Assembly (NCBI RefSeq): GCF_009660225.1
Contig: NZ_CP045920.1
Coordinates: 124,001 to 188,000, forward strand
Direction of reading: 5' to 3'
Source of the DNA: Pseudactinotalea sp. HY158
GTDB taxonomy: Bacteria > Actinomycetota > Actinomycetes > Actinomycetales > Beutenbergiaceae
DNA length: 64,000 bases
The translations under genes were made by a program, and so were the position numbers. Under the pieces are notes generated by a model. That model was not told the DNA's origin, searched no databases, and saw nothing but the letters and a program-made list of their open reading frames with translations. Positions 31,292 through 39,883 of the stretch are shown here, in pieces. The number at the start of each line of letters is the position of its first letter. Position 1 is the first letter of the stretch.

Positions 31292-32629
31292 TCAGTCGGC
31301 GATCGCCTCGTTCGCGTTCTGCTGTGCCTGTTCCAGGGCATCCGCGACCGCGAGGCGGCCCGCGAACATCTCCGGGAACACCTCGCCGATGGCGTTGAGG
31401 CCGGCGTTCGAGCGGGGGCCGACCGGTGCGGGGGTCGTGGGGCCCGCGGCGGCCTCGGCGAACGCGCTCGTGTCCACTCCCTGCTCGTCCCAGTAGGCGG
31501 TGAAGGTGTCCTGGGCGTCGAGGGCGGCCGGGAACGCGGCACCCTGTTCCCCGAGCGGACGCTGCCCCTCGGCCGAGCCGAGCCAGGCGAGCACGGCGGT
31601 TGTGGCCTCGAGGTGCGGGGTGTCCGCGTTGCCGAGGGCGGCCACGCCGTGCACGACCCCGATGCGGCCCTGCGGGCCCGCGACCATCGGGGCGATCGCC
31701 CACTCGAAGTCGGTCGCGTCGGCCATCGCCGGCAGCGAGTACTGCCCGGACTGGAACAGCGCGAGCTTGCCCTGCACGAAGAGGTCGCGGCTCAGGTCGC
31801 CGTTCGCGTTCGTGTCGGCGGCGGGTGGGGCCACCTGGTAGGTGTTGATCAGGTCGACGAGGTACTGGAACGCCTCGACGCCCTCGGGGCTGTCGAACGC
31901 GTACTCGTCGCCGTTCTGGAAGGTGCCGCCGTTCTGCGCGAGGAAGTCGAGCCAGATCGCCTGCAGGTCGGCCTGGGCGTTGAAGCCCCAGACGTCGACG
32001 TCGGTGGCGTCGAAGCCCTCCTCGGTCGGGTGCTTGCCGGCGGCGTCGACCGTGAGCTTCTGCAGCGCCGGCAGGAGGGTGTCGGCCGCCTCGTCGGGGC
32101 TCCACGTCAGTGCCGACGGGTCGACGCCCGCGGCGGTCGTGAGGTCCTTGTTGTAGAACAGCGCGATCGAGTCGCTCAGCTGCGGCACCCCCCACAGGGA
32201 GCCGTCGCGCGTGTACAGGTCGACCACCGAGGGGTTCCACGCGTCGTGGTCGTCGCCGAGGGCCGCGCCGATGTCGATGAGCCGGTCCTGGTCGGCGTAG
32301 ATGCCGTAGTTCGACGTGTTGGTCCAGAAGATGTCGGCCATCGTGCCTGAGGAGATGTCCTGGGGGAGACGATCCCAGTAGTTCCCCCACGGCACCACGT
32401 CGATATCGACCTTGATCCCCGGGTTCTGGTCCGTGAACTCGTCGAACGACTTCTCGTAGGCGTCCGCCGCGTTCTCGTCCCACAGCCGGAACGTCACCGT
32501 GGTGGTCTCCCCGCTCTCGTCGGGGTCGGGTTCCGCCTGCGCCCCGGGCGAGCAGGCCGACAGCGCGAGCGCGGCAGCGCCGGCGATGGCACAGGTCGAC
32601 AGCAGCGAACGCCGCAGTCCGATGGTCAT
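31292..32629 (-). CDS. Sugar ABC transporter substrate-binding lipoprotein
   Basis: The extracellular binding protein of a carbohydrate ABC importer. The lipoprotein signal is RSLLSTCAIAGAAALALSAC (lipobox LSAC). The fold follows the MalE/UgpB pattern: TVTFRLWDENAADAYEKSF, FTDQNPGIKVDIDVVPWGNY, MADIFWTNTSNYGIYADQDR, LWGVPQLSDSIALFYNKDL and FVQGKLALFQSGQYSLPAM. 445 residues. Its partner permeases are at 34519-36349 on the same strand, separated by an LRR surface-protein gene, which is unusual. No ATPase gene accompanies them; actinomycetes often share one (MsiK). Confidence 0.93.
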   Translation of the reverse strand: MTIGLRRSLLSTCAIAGAAALALSACSPGAQAEPDPDESGETTTVTFRLWDENAADAYEKSFDEFTDQNPGIKVDIDVVPWGNYWDRLPQDISSGTMADIFWTNTSNYGIYADQDRLIDIGAALGDDHDAWNPSVVDLYTRDGSLWGVPQLSDSIALFYNKDLTTAAGVDPSALTWSPDEAADTLLPALQKLTVDAAGKHPTEEGFDATDVDVWGFNAQADLQAIWLDFLAQNGGTFQNGDEYAFDSPEGVEAFQYLVDLINTYQVAPPAADTNANGDLSRDLFVQGKLALFQSGQYSLPAMADATDFEWAIAPMVAGPQGRIGVVHGVAALGNADTPHLEATTAVLAWLGSAEGQRPLGEQGAAFPAALDAQDTFTAYWDEQGVDTSAFAEAAAGPTTPAPVGPRSNAGLNAIGEVFPEMFAGRLAVADALEQAQQNANEAIAD

Positions 32630-32779
32630 GTCTCTCTCCGTCCTCGGCGGTGGCGCTCGCCCCGCCCCGTCCCACGGTAACGGGAACGGGGCGTCTCGGC
32701 CCGCCGATGCCGCGAAGGGTCACCATCTGGAACGGCCGATCGCGCCTGCCCGGCCCGGCCAGAACTCCCGGCCGTGCCC

Positions 32780-32830
32780 GGCCGACGCGAACGCCTGGCC
32801 GACGCGAACGCCCGGCCGACGCGAAGGCTC
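32780..32830. repeat. 17-bp tandem repeat at the LRR gene stop
   Basis: GGCCGACGCGAACGCC(T/C) at 32780-32796 and 32797-32813, with a degenerate third copy at 32814-32830. It overlaps the minus-strand stop codon at 32829-32831. Confidence 0.8.
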
Positions 32831-34358
32831 AGCGGGCGAGGTGCGCGCGCCGCCGCAGCGCGAGCCCGGCGAGGCCGAGCACCGCCGCCGTCACGGCCCA
32901 CGGCAACAGCGCGGGCGGGCCGGTCTCGGCCAGGGCCTCACCCGGGGGAGTCGCTTCGTCGGAGCCGGCTCCGACGACGACGTCCTCGCCCGCGGGCTCC
33001 TCGGTGGAACCGGGCTCGTCGCTCGCCGCGGGCTCCTCCGTGGGCTCGGGCTCATCCGTGGGCTCGGGCTCATCCGTGGGGTCGGGCTCATCCGTGGGGT
33101 CCGGCTCCTCCACCGGCGGGGCGGCGACCGTGAGGCCGGTCGCGGCCTCCATCGTGACGCCGCCGATGACCGTCGTGGCGAGGACCGAGTGGTCGCCCGG
33201 TTCGGCGGTGATCGTCGCGGTGATCGAGTAGTCGCCGTCCTCGCCCACGGTGGCCGTGCCGAGGTCGGCTCCATCGAGGCTGAGCGCCACCTCGGCGCCC
33301 GCGATGGGCCACGTGCCCGAGACGACCACGTCGTCACCGGTGGCCACGGGCCCGGCCGCCGGCCCGGTCACGGCGACCGTCAGCTCGAGCACCTCGATCG
33401 AATAGGGCTCCCACGCGGGGCCGTCGAAGCCGGTGGCCCCGGGCATCACGTAGACGGTGCCGACCGCCGCGGGAAGGGCGCCGGTGCCGTCCGCCTCCCC
33501 GAGGGCCGGGGCCTGGCCGAGGAAGACGACGAACTCGAGCGGGCTGTCCTTGAAGGCGCCCGCACCGATCGCGGTGATCGACGCCGGGATCGTCACCGTG
33601 GTCAGGCGATTGCCGCTGAAGGCGTACTCGGGGATCTCGGTGATCGACTCGGGCAGCGATACCGACGTGAGCTCGTTGAACTGGAACGCGTTGATGCCGA
33701 TCGACGTGATCCCCTCCGGAAGCACCAGCTCCTCGAGCGCGTTGCTGTTGAAGGCGTAGTCCCCGATCGAGGTGACCGCGGGCGGGATCGTCACCGATTC
33801 CAGTCGGTTGTCCTCGAAGGCCCGGGTGGGGATCTCCGTCAGGCCCGCCGACAGCTCCAGGCTCACCAGCGCATTGTCGGCGAAGGCCATGCTCCCGAGG
33901 CTGGTCACGGAGTCGGGCAGCACGAGCCCCGTGATCCCGTTCCCGTCGAACGCGTTGTTCCCGATCCGTTCGACCCCCGCGGGGATCTCGATCGCCGTCA
34001 ACTCGTTCGCCTCGAACGCCGCGGCCGTGATCGTCACGAGCGTCTCGGGCAGCGTGACGGCGGTGAGTCCGGCGCCGCTGAACGCGCGGTAGCCGATGCC
34101 GGTCACCGGAACGGTCTCGCCGCCGGTGGTGACCTCGGCCGGGAGGGTGAGGACGACGTCCTCGCCCGTGTAGCCGGTGATCGTGGCGCCGTCCGCCGAG
34201 GTGGTGAAGGTCAGCCCGTCGGTCGTCGTGCCGGTGGCCGCGGTCGCCGCGGTGGCGCCCCATCCTCCCCATCCGGCCAGGGTGAGCAGGCCGGTGGCGG
34301 CGAGCGCGGCGAGGGCCCGGCGGGGCCGGGCGGTGGGCATGGGTCGACTACTCGTCAT
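32829..34358 (-). CDS. BspA-like leucine-rich-repeat surface protein with LAxTG anchor
   Basis: A secreted protein of about 509 residues. A signal peptide (ALAALAATGLLTLAGWGGWG) is followed by about eight LRR_5/BspA repeats (pattern IPxxVTSIGDYAFNSNALEE), an Ig-like domain, a DEPDPTDEPEPTDEP spacer, the sorting motif LAETG, a hydrophobic helix and RRR. LAxTG is preferred by class E sortases of actinomycetes. The start is one of two adjacent ATGs at 34361/34358; spacing to GAGAAAGG favours 34358. BspA-type repeats mediate binding to surfaces or proteins. It splits the sugar ABC operon from its binding-protein gene. Confidence 0.85.
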   Translation of the reverse strand: MTSSRPMPTARPRRALAALAATGLLTLAGWGGWGATAATAATGTTTDGLTFTTSADGATITGYTGEDVVLTLPAEVTTGGETVPVTGIGYRAFSGAGLTAVTLPETLVTITAAAFEANELTAIEIPAGVERIGNNAFDGNGITGLVLPDSVTSLGSMAFADNALVSLELSAGLTEIPTRAFEDNRLESVTIPPAVTSIGDYAFNSNALEELVLPEGITSIGINAFQFNELTSVSLPESITEIPEYAFSGNRLTTVTIPASITAIGAGAFKDSPLEFVVFLGQAPALGEADGTGALPAAVGTVYVMPGATGFDGPAWEPYSIEVLELTVAVTGPAAGPVATGDDVVVSGTWPIAGAEVALSLDGADLGTATVGEDGDYSITATITAEPGDHSVLATTVIGGVTMEAATGLTVAAPPVEEPDPTDEPDPTDEPEPTDEPEPTEEPAASDEPGSTEEPAGEDVVVGAGSDEATPPGEALAETGPPALLPWAVTAAVLGLAGLALRRRAHLAR

Positions 34359-34518
34359 CATTGCCTTTCTCGGGGTCGGCGCACGGCGGTGTGGTCGACT
34401 CATCGCGCGCTGGAGCGCAGGATCGGCTCGGGACGGAATGGGCGGCCACGGGCAGACTACCAGCGGCCCCGCGCGCCGACCCCCGATCCGGCTCCCGACC
34501 ACGGGTCCCGACCACGGC

Positions 34519-35472
34519 TCAGCGCACGCCGGTCACCCCGAGCGAGGAGGTGATCTGCTTCTGGAACGCCAGGAACAGGATGACCAGCGGCGCGAGCGCG
34601 ATCGTCGTGGCCGCCATGACGAGGGTCCAATTGCCTGCGTACTGCGTCTGCAGGGCGGCGGTGGCCACGGTGATCACGTTCCACTCCTCGGCCGGGGCGA
34701 TGATGAGCGGCCACATGAAGTTGTTCCACTGGCTCACCACCGTGATGAGCAGCAGCGTCGCCAGGATCGGCTTGTTCATCGGGACCATCACCTGCCACAG
34801 CCGCCGCAGCACCCCGGCCCCGTCGATCTTGGCGGCGTCGAGCACGTCGGCCGGCGTCGAGCGGAAATTCTCCCGCAGCAGGAAGATCGCATACGGGGAT
34901 CCGAACATGAACGGCACGACGAGGCCCGCGAACGTGTTCTTCCAGCCGAGGGCCGTCATCATCGAATACAGCGGGATGATCGTCACGACCGCCGGGATCA
35001 TCAGGGTCGACAGGTACACCCAGAACAGCGCGTCCCGCCCCGGGAACCGCAGCTGCGCGAACGCGTACGCCGCGAGGATCGAGCTGAGCAGCTGCCCCGC
35101 CACGAGCACGAGGACCACCTGCACGGTCACCGCGATCGGCACGAAGAAGTCGTACTGCTCGCCGAACAGGGCCGTGTAGTTCTCCGTCGTGACCGGATCG
35201 GGCGGCGTGAGCGGCCACGTCGTGTTGAACTGGTGCGGCGTCTTGAGCGAGGTGACCACCGAGAACACGAACGGCCCGAGCATGAGCAGCGCCCCCGCGA
35301 CGAGGAACGCGTAGGTGGCCAGGTTCGCCCAGAACCGGGCCACGCGCGCAGGGCGAGCGCGGCGTGCCCTCCGCCCGTCCTGCTCGAGGCGTGTGGACGA
35401 CGTCCCCGCGCCCCTCGTAGGCGCGGTCGCCACGGGCGGGGGTGAGGGTGGGGTGGTGGGTTGGATTCTCAT
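34519..35472 (-). CDS. Carbohydrate ABC transporter permease (MalG type)
   Basis: One of two membrane subunits of the sugar importer. Six helices are visible (TYAFLVAGALLMLGPFVFSV ... LVMAATTIALAPLVILFLAF), with the ATPase-contact EAA loop as DVLDAAKIDGAGVLRRLWQV. 317 residues. The N-terminus is Pro/Arg-rich and cytoplasmic. ATG 35472 lies 4 bp after the stop of the upstream permease, so the two are coupled. Confidence 0.93.
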   Translation of the reverse strand: MRIQPTTPPSPPPVATAPTRGAGTSSTRLEQDGRRARRARPARVARFWANLATYAFLVAGALLMLGPFVFSVVTSLKTPHQFNTTWPLTPPDPVTTENYTALFGEQYDFFVPIAVTVQVVLVLVAGQLLSSILAAYAFAQLRFPGRDALFWVYLSTLMIPAVVTIIPLYSMMTALGWKNTFAGLVVPFMFGSPYAIFLLRENFRSTPADVLDAAKIDGAGVLRRLWQVMVPMNKPILATLLLITVVSQWNNFMWPLIIAPAEEWNVITVATAALQTQYAGNWTLVMAATTIALAPLVILFLAFQKQITSSLGVTGVR

Positions 35473-35476
35473 GGCG

Positions 35477-36349
35477 TCACGACATGTCGTAGGTGATCCG
35501 GCGCCGGAAATAGCGCTGCTGGACGAGGGTGACCGTGACGAGGATGAGGAAGAGGATCACGGCCATCGCGGCGGCCCGCCCGAGCCGGAGCGAGACGAAC
35601 GCCTCGTTGTAGATGCGGGAGGCGATGACGTCGGTGCGGCCGCCCGGGCCGCCGCCGGTCATCGCGTAGACGGTGTCGAACACCTGGAAGCTCGCGATGA
35701 TCGAGGTGACGGTCACGAAGAACATGGTCGGGCGCAGCAGCGGCAGCGTCATCGACCAGAGCGTGCGCGCCGGGCCGGCACCGTCGATCCGTGCGGCCTC
35801 GTACACCGACTCGGGGATCTGCTGGAGACCGGCGAGGAAGAACAGCGAGATGTAGCCCACGCTCGACCACACCTGCACGAACGCGACCGCCGGCAGCGCC
35901 GTCCCCGGGCTCGTGAGCCACTCGACCCGGTGCCCCAGCAGCGCATTGACGGCGCCGTTGGTCGGATCGAGCAGCCACTTCCACACGACGCCGAGCGCGA
36001 GCGGGGCGCACACCCACGGCAGCACGTACAGCACCCGCAGCCAGGAGGTGCCCGGCAGGTTGCGATTGACGGCGACCGCCAGGAACAGCCCGAGCGCGAT
36101 CGAGGTGGGGATGGCCATGAGCGTGAACAGCGCCGTCACGAGCAGGGAGTTGCCGAACTTGTCCCACGTGAGCAGGTAGGCGTAGTTGCCCAGGCCGAAC
36201 CATTCGGGCGGGCTCAGCAGGTCGTACGTCGTGAACGACAGCCCGATCACGATGACCACCGGAACGAGCAGGAACCCGACGACGCCGATGAGGCTCGGGA
36301 TCAGGAGCAGGTACCCGGCGCGCGCCTCGGCCCGGCGGCGCGTGCTCAC
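35477..36349 (-). CDS. Carbohydrate ABC transporter permease (MalF/UgpA type)
   Basis: The second membrane subunit. Helices include GYLLLIPSLIGVVGFLLVPV and LLVTALFTLMAIPTSIALGL. The EAA loop is SVYEAARIDGAGPARTLWSM, and the family sequence FDTVYAMTGGGPGGRTDVI is present. I chose the GTG at 36349 because GGGAGG lies 4-10 nt before it; a GTG six codons upstream would place the start before that site. 290 residues. Confidence 0.92.
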   Translation of the reverse strand: MSTRRRAEARAGYLLLIPSLIGVVGFLLVPVVIVIGLSFTTYDLLSPPEWFGLGNYAYLLTWDKFGNSLLVTALFTLMAIPTSIALGLFLAVAVNRNLPGTSWLRVLYVLPWVCAPLALGVVWKWLLDPTNGAVNALLGHRVEWLTSPGTALPAVAFVQVWSSVGYISLFFLAGLQQIPESVYEAARIDGAGPARTLWSMTLPLLRPTMFFVTVTSIIASFQVFDTVYAMTGGGPGGRTDVIASRIYNEAFVSLRLGRAAAMAVILFLILVTVTLVQQRYFRRRITYDMS

Positions 36350-36392
36350 TCGACCTCCCACGGACACGAAGCCTAGTGCCGCCCGGGCGCTC

Positions 36393-37277
36393 TCACTCCT
36401 CGTCGAAGGTGAGCACGCGGGCGACGTCGCGGGCGGGCCGCTGTTCGCCCGCGCGCACCGCCAGGTCGAGCCGGTTCTGAGCGGGCGGCAGCGGGCACGT
36501 GACGAAGTTCGTGAACGCGCACGGCAGCGCGACCGCGTAGTTGAAGTCGATCCAGTCGATCCGGGCCGGATGCGGGGCCCCGTCGTCCACGAAGTCGATC
36601 TCGACCACGCGACCGGCGCCGTAGGTGAGGTCGCCGTTCGTCGCGTCCCGGAAGTGCACGACCGGCTGGACCCCGGTGGCGGTCTCCTTGCCCAGCACGA
36701 CCACCTCGTGGCTCGCGCCGGCGTGGGTGAACGTGAACGTGCCGATGTGGGGGGTGAGCTCGCGGACCCCGGCCTCGACCGTCTCGGCCTCGACGTCGCG
36801 CCGGTCGAACGGGGTGAAGACCCCGGGGATCCGCCAGGTGGGGTCGTAGTCGAAGGCCCGCACGCCCGCGTCGCCCGCGCTCGCGGCCGAGCGGGGATCG
36901 CGCACGCGCACGGCGAAGAGCCGGTTCCCGGCGTTGTCGGAGCGCTCGATCGTCTCGACCTCGCAGACGCCGAAGTAGACCGGCACGCTGCGGCCGTGGC
37001 CGTAGGTCTGGTTGCGCCCGGGCACGATCTCCACGGGGTCGGTGGGGTGGGAGCCGTCGACGGCGAGCGTCGGGCCCGTGGCCGGCGGGGTGAAGATCAC
37101 CCGGCCGTCCGCGACGGACCACGTGCCGGGCAGGTCGTCGAGCTCGACCCCCTCGTCGCCGGGCCGCAGCCAGTGCTGGGCGACGAGCGCCGTCCAGCCG
37201 TAGGGGCGGAACATCTCCGCGACGTGGTCGTGGCGCCACTGACGCCACTGACCTTCCAGGTGCTCCACGACCGTCAT
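36393..37277 (-). CDS. DUF1684-domain protein
   Basis: The DUF1684 signature is complete: VYFGVCEVETIERSDNAGNR, LFAVRVRDP, FDYDPTWRIPGVFTPF, VVHFRDATNGDLTYGAGRVV, IDFNYAVALPCAFTNFVTCP followed by LPPAQNRLDLAVRAGE. No biochemical function is known to me for the family. 294 residues from ATG 37277 (AGAGG about 11 nt upstream). It is the last gene of a minus-strand run with a BAAT-type hydrolase and an Ldh-family dehydrogenase, so it may take part in the same catabolism. Confidence 0.9.
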   Translation of the reverse strand: MTVVEHLEGQWRQWRHDHVAEMFRPYGWTALVAQHWLRPGDEGVELDDLPGTWSVADGRVIFTPPATGPTLAVDGSHPTDPVEIVPGRNQTYGHGRSVPVYFGVCEVETIERSDNAGNRLFAVRVRDPRSAASAGDAGVRAFDYDPTWRIPGVFTPFDRRDVEAETVEAGVRELTPHIGTFTFTHAGASHEVVVLGKETATGVQPVVHFRDATNGDLTYGAGRVVEIDFVDDGAPHPARIDWIDFNYAVALPCAFTNFVTCPLPPAQNRLDLAVRAGEQRPARDVARVLTFDEE

Positions 37278-37378
37278 GATGACCGGGACCTCTCGTTTCG
37301 GGTGACTACTGGTGACTACTGGGGACTGCTGGTGGCTCTGGGGGACTGCCGGCGACCGGATCGAGCGACCGCCGGCGC

Positions 37379-38746
37379 TCACCGGGGTCGATCGGCGGCG
37401 GACCGGTGGATGAATTCGCAGACCCGCTCGAAGGAGTCCTCGCTCGCGCGGGCGTTCCCGGCGGGGGTGCCGCCGTTGGAGTAGGTCGTTCCCGAGACCG
37501 GGTGGGTCACCTCGATCCGGGTGGCCGGCAGGAATGGCACCCCGATCGTGTGACCGGCGGCCTCGTAGTCCAGGTGCAGCCGTTCGGCGGCGTGTCCGTG
37601 CCGCTCGAGGGTCGACATGACCAGGCGGGAGGCGAGGGAGGAGGGCCAGGCGCGGTCGTCGAGCCCCGAGACGCACGCGACCGGGCCGTCGAAGGCCTCG
37701 ATCGGGATCCGGGTGGCGCGGGCGAGGTCGCGGTCGCGGAGGCCGTCGATGAACACGTCTGTGTGCCGGTGGGGGCGGGGGGCGCCGTCCCACGGCTGCC
37801 AGGTCACGCCCGCGTTCGCGCGCCAGAAGTGCTCGAGCGGCGCGCCCCCGCTCGTCCAGGTCGGGCCGTCCCAGCCCTCGGCCGGATCGGCGGCGCCCTG
37901 CGCGCCGAAGACGAAGGCGCCCGGCACGAACGCGACGACGCCGGCGATCTTCTCGGGGAAGCGGGAGGCGAGCAGCAGGGTGAGCTCCCCGCCCCGGGAC
38001 TGCCCGCTCACGAGCGGCCGGCCACCGAGTGGGTCGCAGGTCCGCACGACGTAGTCGAGGCCGCGCTCGAAGTACTCCAGCGGGGTGCGCGAGATGTACC
38101 GGGGCAGGCCCTCGGCGCGGAAATAGCCGAGGGCGAGGGCCTGGATGCCGCGCTCGGCGTAGAGCGCCGCGCGATGCTCGTTGATCCCGCCGCCCGAGCC
38201 GTTGAGCACGATGATCGTGGGGAACGGGCCCGGGCCCGCCGGCCGGAACAGGGTGCCCACGAGGCCGTCCTCGCGCACCTCGATCCGCTCGGTCGTGGGG
38301 GAGAGCAGCCACTGCTCGACCTCGGCGTGCGCCTCGCCGATCCCGTCCGCCTCGGAGCCGGCCCCAGGGTTGGTGGGGTGCGCGCCGTCGAGGAGACCGG
38401 TGCCGGGGACCATCGTGGCGCTGAGCCGGGTGCGCAGCGGCACGCGCGCGTCGTCGCCGACGAGCGGCCCGGCCGCGTCCTCGGGCTGCTGCGCCCAGAA
38501 CAGGCCCATCGGATCGGCCACGCGGTAGTCGCCCGAGACCGGGGCGCTCGTGGACAGGTCGACGGTGCCGGCATCGTCGGCGAGGAAGCGCGCCTGGGCC
38601 GACCACGTGCCGCCCGGGCGCTGCGTGGCCGACCGGATCGTCACGATCGACCCGGGCACGGCGCCGCTCACCCGGATCTCCCGGCGCCGGCTCAGCGGGC
38701 CGGTGCGGGGGGAGACCTCGAGCCGCAGGGCGGAGTGTTCGGTCAT
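37379..38746 (-). CDS. BAAT/acyl-CoA thioester hydrolase C-terminal protein
   Basis: An alpha/beta hydrolase with the bile-acid-CoA:amino-acid N-acyltransferase / acyl-CoA thioesterase architecture. The N-terminal Ig-like domain (ALRLEVSPRTGPLSRRREIR...) leads to a hydrolase domain: IIVLNGSGGGINEHRAALYA, GIQALALGYFRAEGLPRYIS, nucleophile elbow GQSRGGELTLLLASRF (Ser, not the Cys of mammalian BAAT), and the catalytic His in AAGHTIGVPFLP. 455 residues. ATG 38746 overlaps the preceding stop by 4 bp. Likely an acyl-CoA or ester hydrolase of the operon's substrate. Confidence 0.9.
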   Translation of the reverse strand: MTEHSALRLEVSPRTGPLSRRREIRVSGAVPGSIVTIRSATQRPGGTWSAQARFLADDAGTVDLSTSAPVSGDYRVADPMGLFWAQQPEDAAGPLVGDDARVPLRTRLSATMVPGTGLLDGAHPTNPGAGSEADGIGEAHAEVEQWLLSPTTERIEVREDGLVGTLFRPAGPGPFPTIIVLNGSGGGINEHRAALYAERGIQALALGYFRAEGLPRYISRTPLEYFERGLDYVVRTCDPLGGRPLVSGQSRGGELTLLLASRFPEKIAGVVAFVPGAFVFGAQGAADPAEGWDGPTWTSGGAPLEHFWRANAGVTWQPWDGAPRPHRHTDVFIDGLRDRDLARATRIPIEAFDGPVACVSGLDDRAWPSSLASRLVMSTLERHGHAAERLHLDYEAAGHTIGVPFLPATRIEVTHPVSGTTYSNGGTPAGNARASEDSFERVCEFIHRSAADRPR

Positions 38747-39878
38747 GATCGTCCTTCCCGTGATGCCTGTGTTCCCTGTGATGTCTGGGTCCCCTGTGGT
38801 GCCTGGGTCCATCCGGCCCGTCCGGCCCGTGCACCGGTGAGCGCCTCGACGGCGGCGCGCGCCACCCGCAGCCGGGCGGGGGCGGCGGCGAGGGTCGCGG
38901 GGAGGGAGTCGAAGCGGGCGGGCACGTGTCCGCCGGCCGCACCCCAGTCGACCCCGAGCCCGGCCGCGACCTCGGCCGCGCGGATGCCGCCATGGGCTCC
39001 GGGATCGAGGGCGATGACCAGGGCGCTGCGGCCCGCCGGCTCCGGGCCGATGCCGCGCCCGCCGGCCCCGATCCCGGCGAGGAGTTCGACCACGAGCCCC
39101 GTGAGGGATCCGAGCCTCCCGGCCGGGGCGAGCGCGCGCACATCGGCGGCGGCCCGGACGGGGTGGCCGGCGGCGTCGAAGCCGCCCGGGCCGTCGAGGT
39201 CGGCGCCCCGGTCGCGTGCCCGCCGCAGGTCGGCGACGGTCGTCGGGGAGGTGGCGAAGTCGACCACGAGGGGCGGTCCGCCCGCCCGAGGTGCGGCGGC
39301 GGCGATCGGGTTCGTGCCGATCGCCGGTCCGTGGCCGCCCACGGGGCCACGATGGGCGCCGAGTTCGCCAACGCCACGCCCACGAGGCCGCCGTCCGCGA
39401 GGCTGCGCACCGGCGACCCGAGGATGCCGAGCGCGCCCACCCCGGTGAGGGAGACGATCGCGTCGCCGCGCTCCCGGGCCACGCGGCTCGCCAGCCGCAC
39501 GGCCGCGGCCATCGCGACGTGGCCGGGCACGCGGCGGGCGTCGATCCACGTCCGGTCGGCACCGCCCGAGTCGGGAGAGCCGGCAGAGTCGATCAGTGCG
39601 GCCGGATCGTGTGAGCCGGCCGAGCCACCCGAACGAGCCGGGGCTCCTGCGTCGCCCGAGGCGATCGGGGCCGCCGCGGCGTCGAGGCGCGCGAGTTCGC
39701 GCACGAGCATCGCGAGCCCGAACTGGGGCAGCCCGAGCAGCTCCGCCTGCAGGAGCCACCAGGTGGCGAGGTCGACGTCCGCGGGCGTGAAGGGTCCCGC
39801 CGCCGTGCGGGCCGTGAGCGAGGCCCGCAGCAGGCCGGCCAGCTCCTCCCGCCCGAGCTCGATCGACTCCTCCGGCAC
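38743..39878 (-). pseudogene. Ldh-family (malate/lactate/ureidoglycolate) dehydrogenase, frameshifted
   Basis: An NAD(P)-dependent oxidoreductase of the Ldh_2 family. The first frame, from GTG 39878 (PEESIELGREELAGLL), runs through VSLTGVGALGILGSPVRSLA to LANSAPIVAP. The rest lies in another frame: VGGHGPAIGTNPIAAAAPRA, LVVDFATSPTTVADLR, GLVVELLAGIGAGGRG. Joining them needs one extra base at about 39340-39348, in a CCCC/GGG context. So it is either a recent single-base deletion or an assembly error. Intact length would be about 378 residues. GTG 39878 lies 5 bp after the upstream permease stop; the end overlaps the next gene by 4 bp. Confidence 0.8.
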
Positions 39879-39883
39879 GGCGA

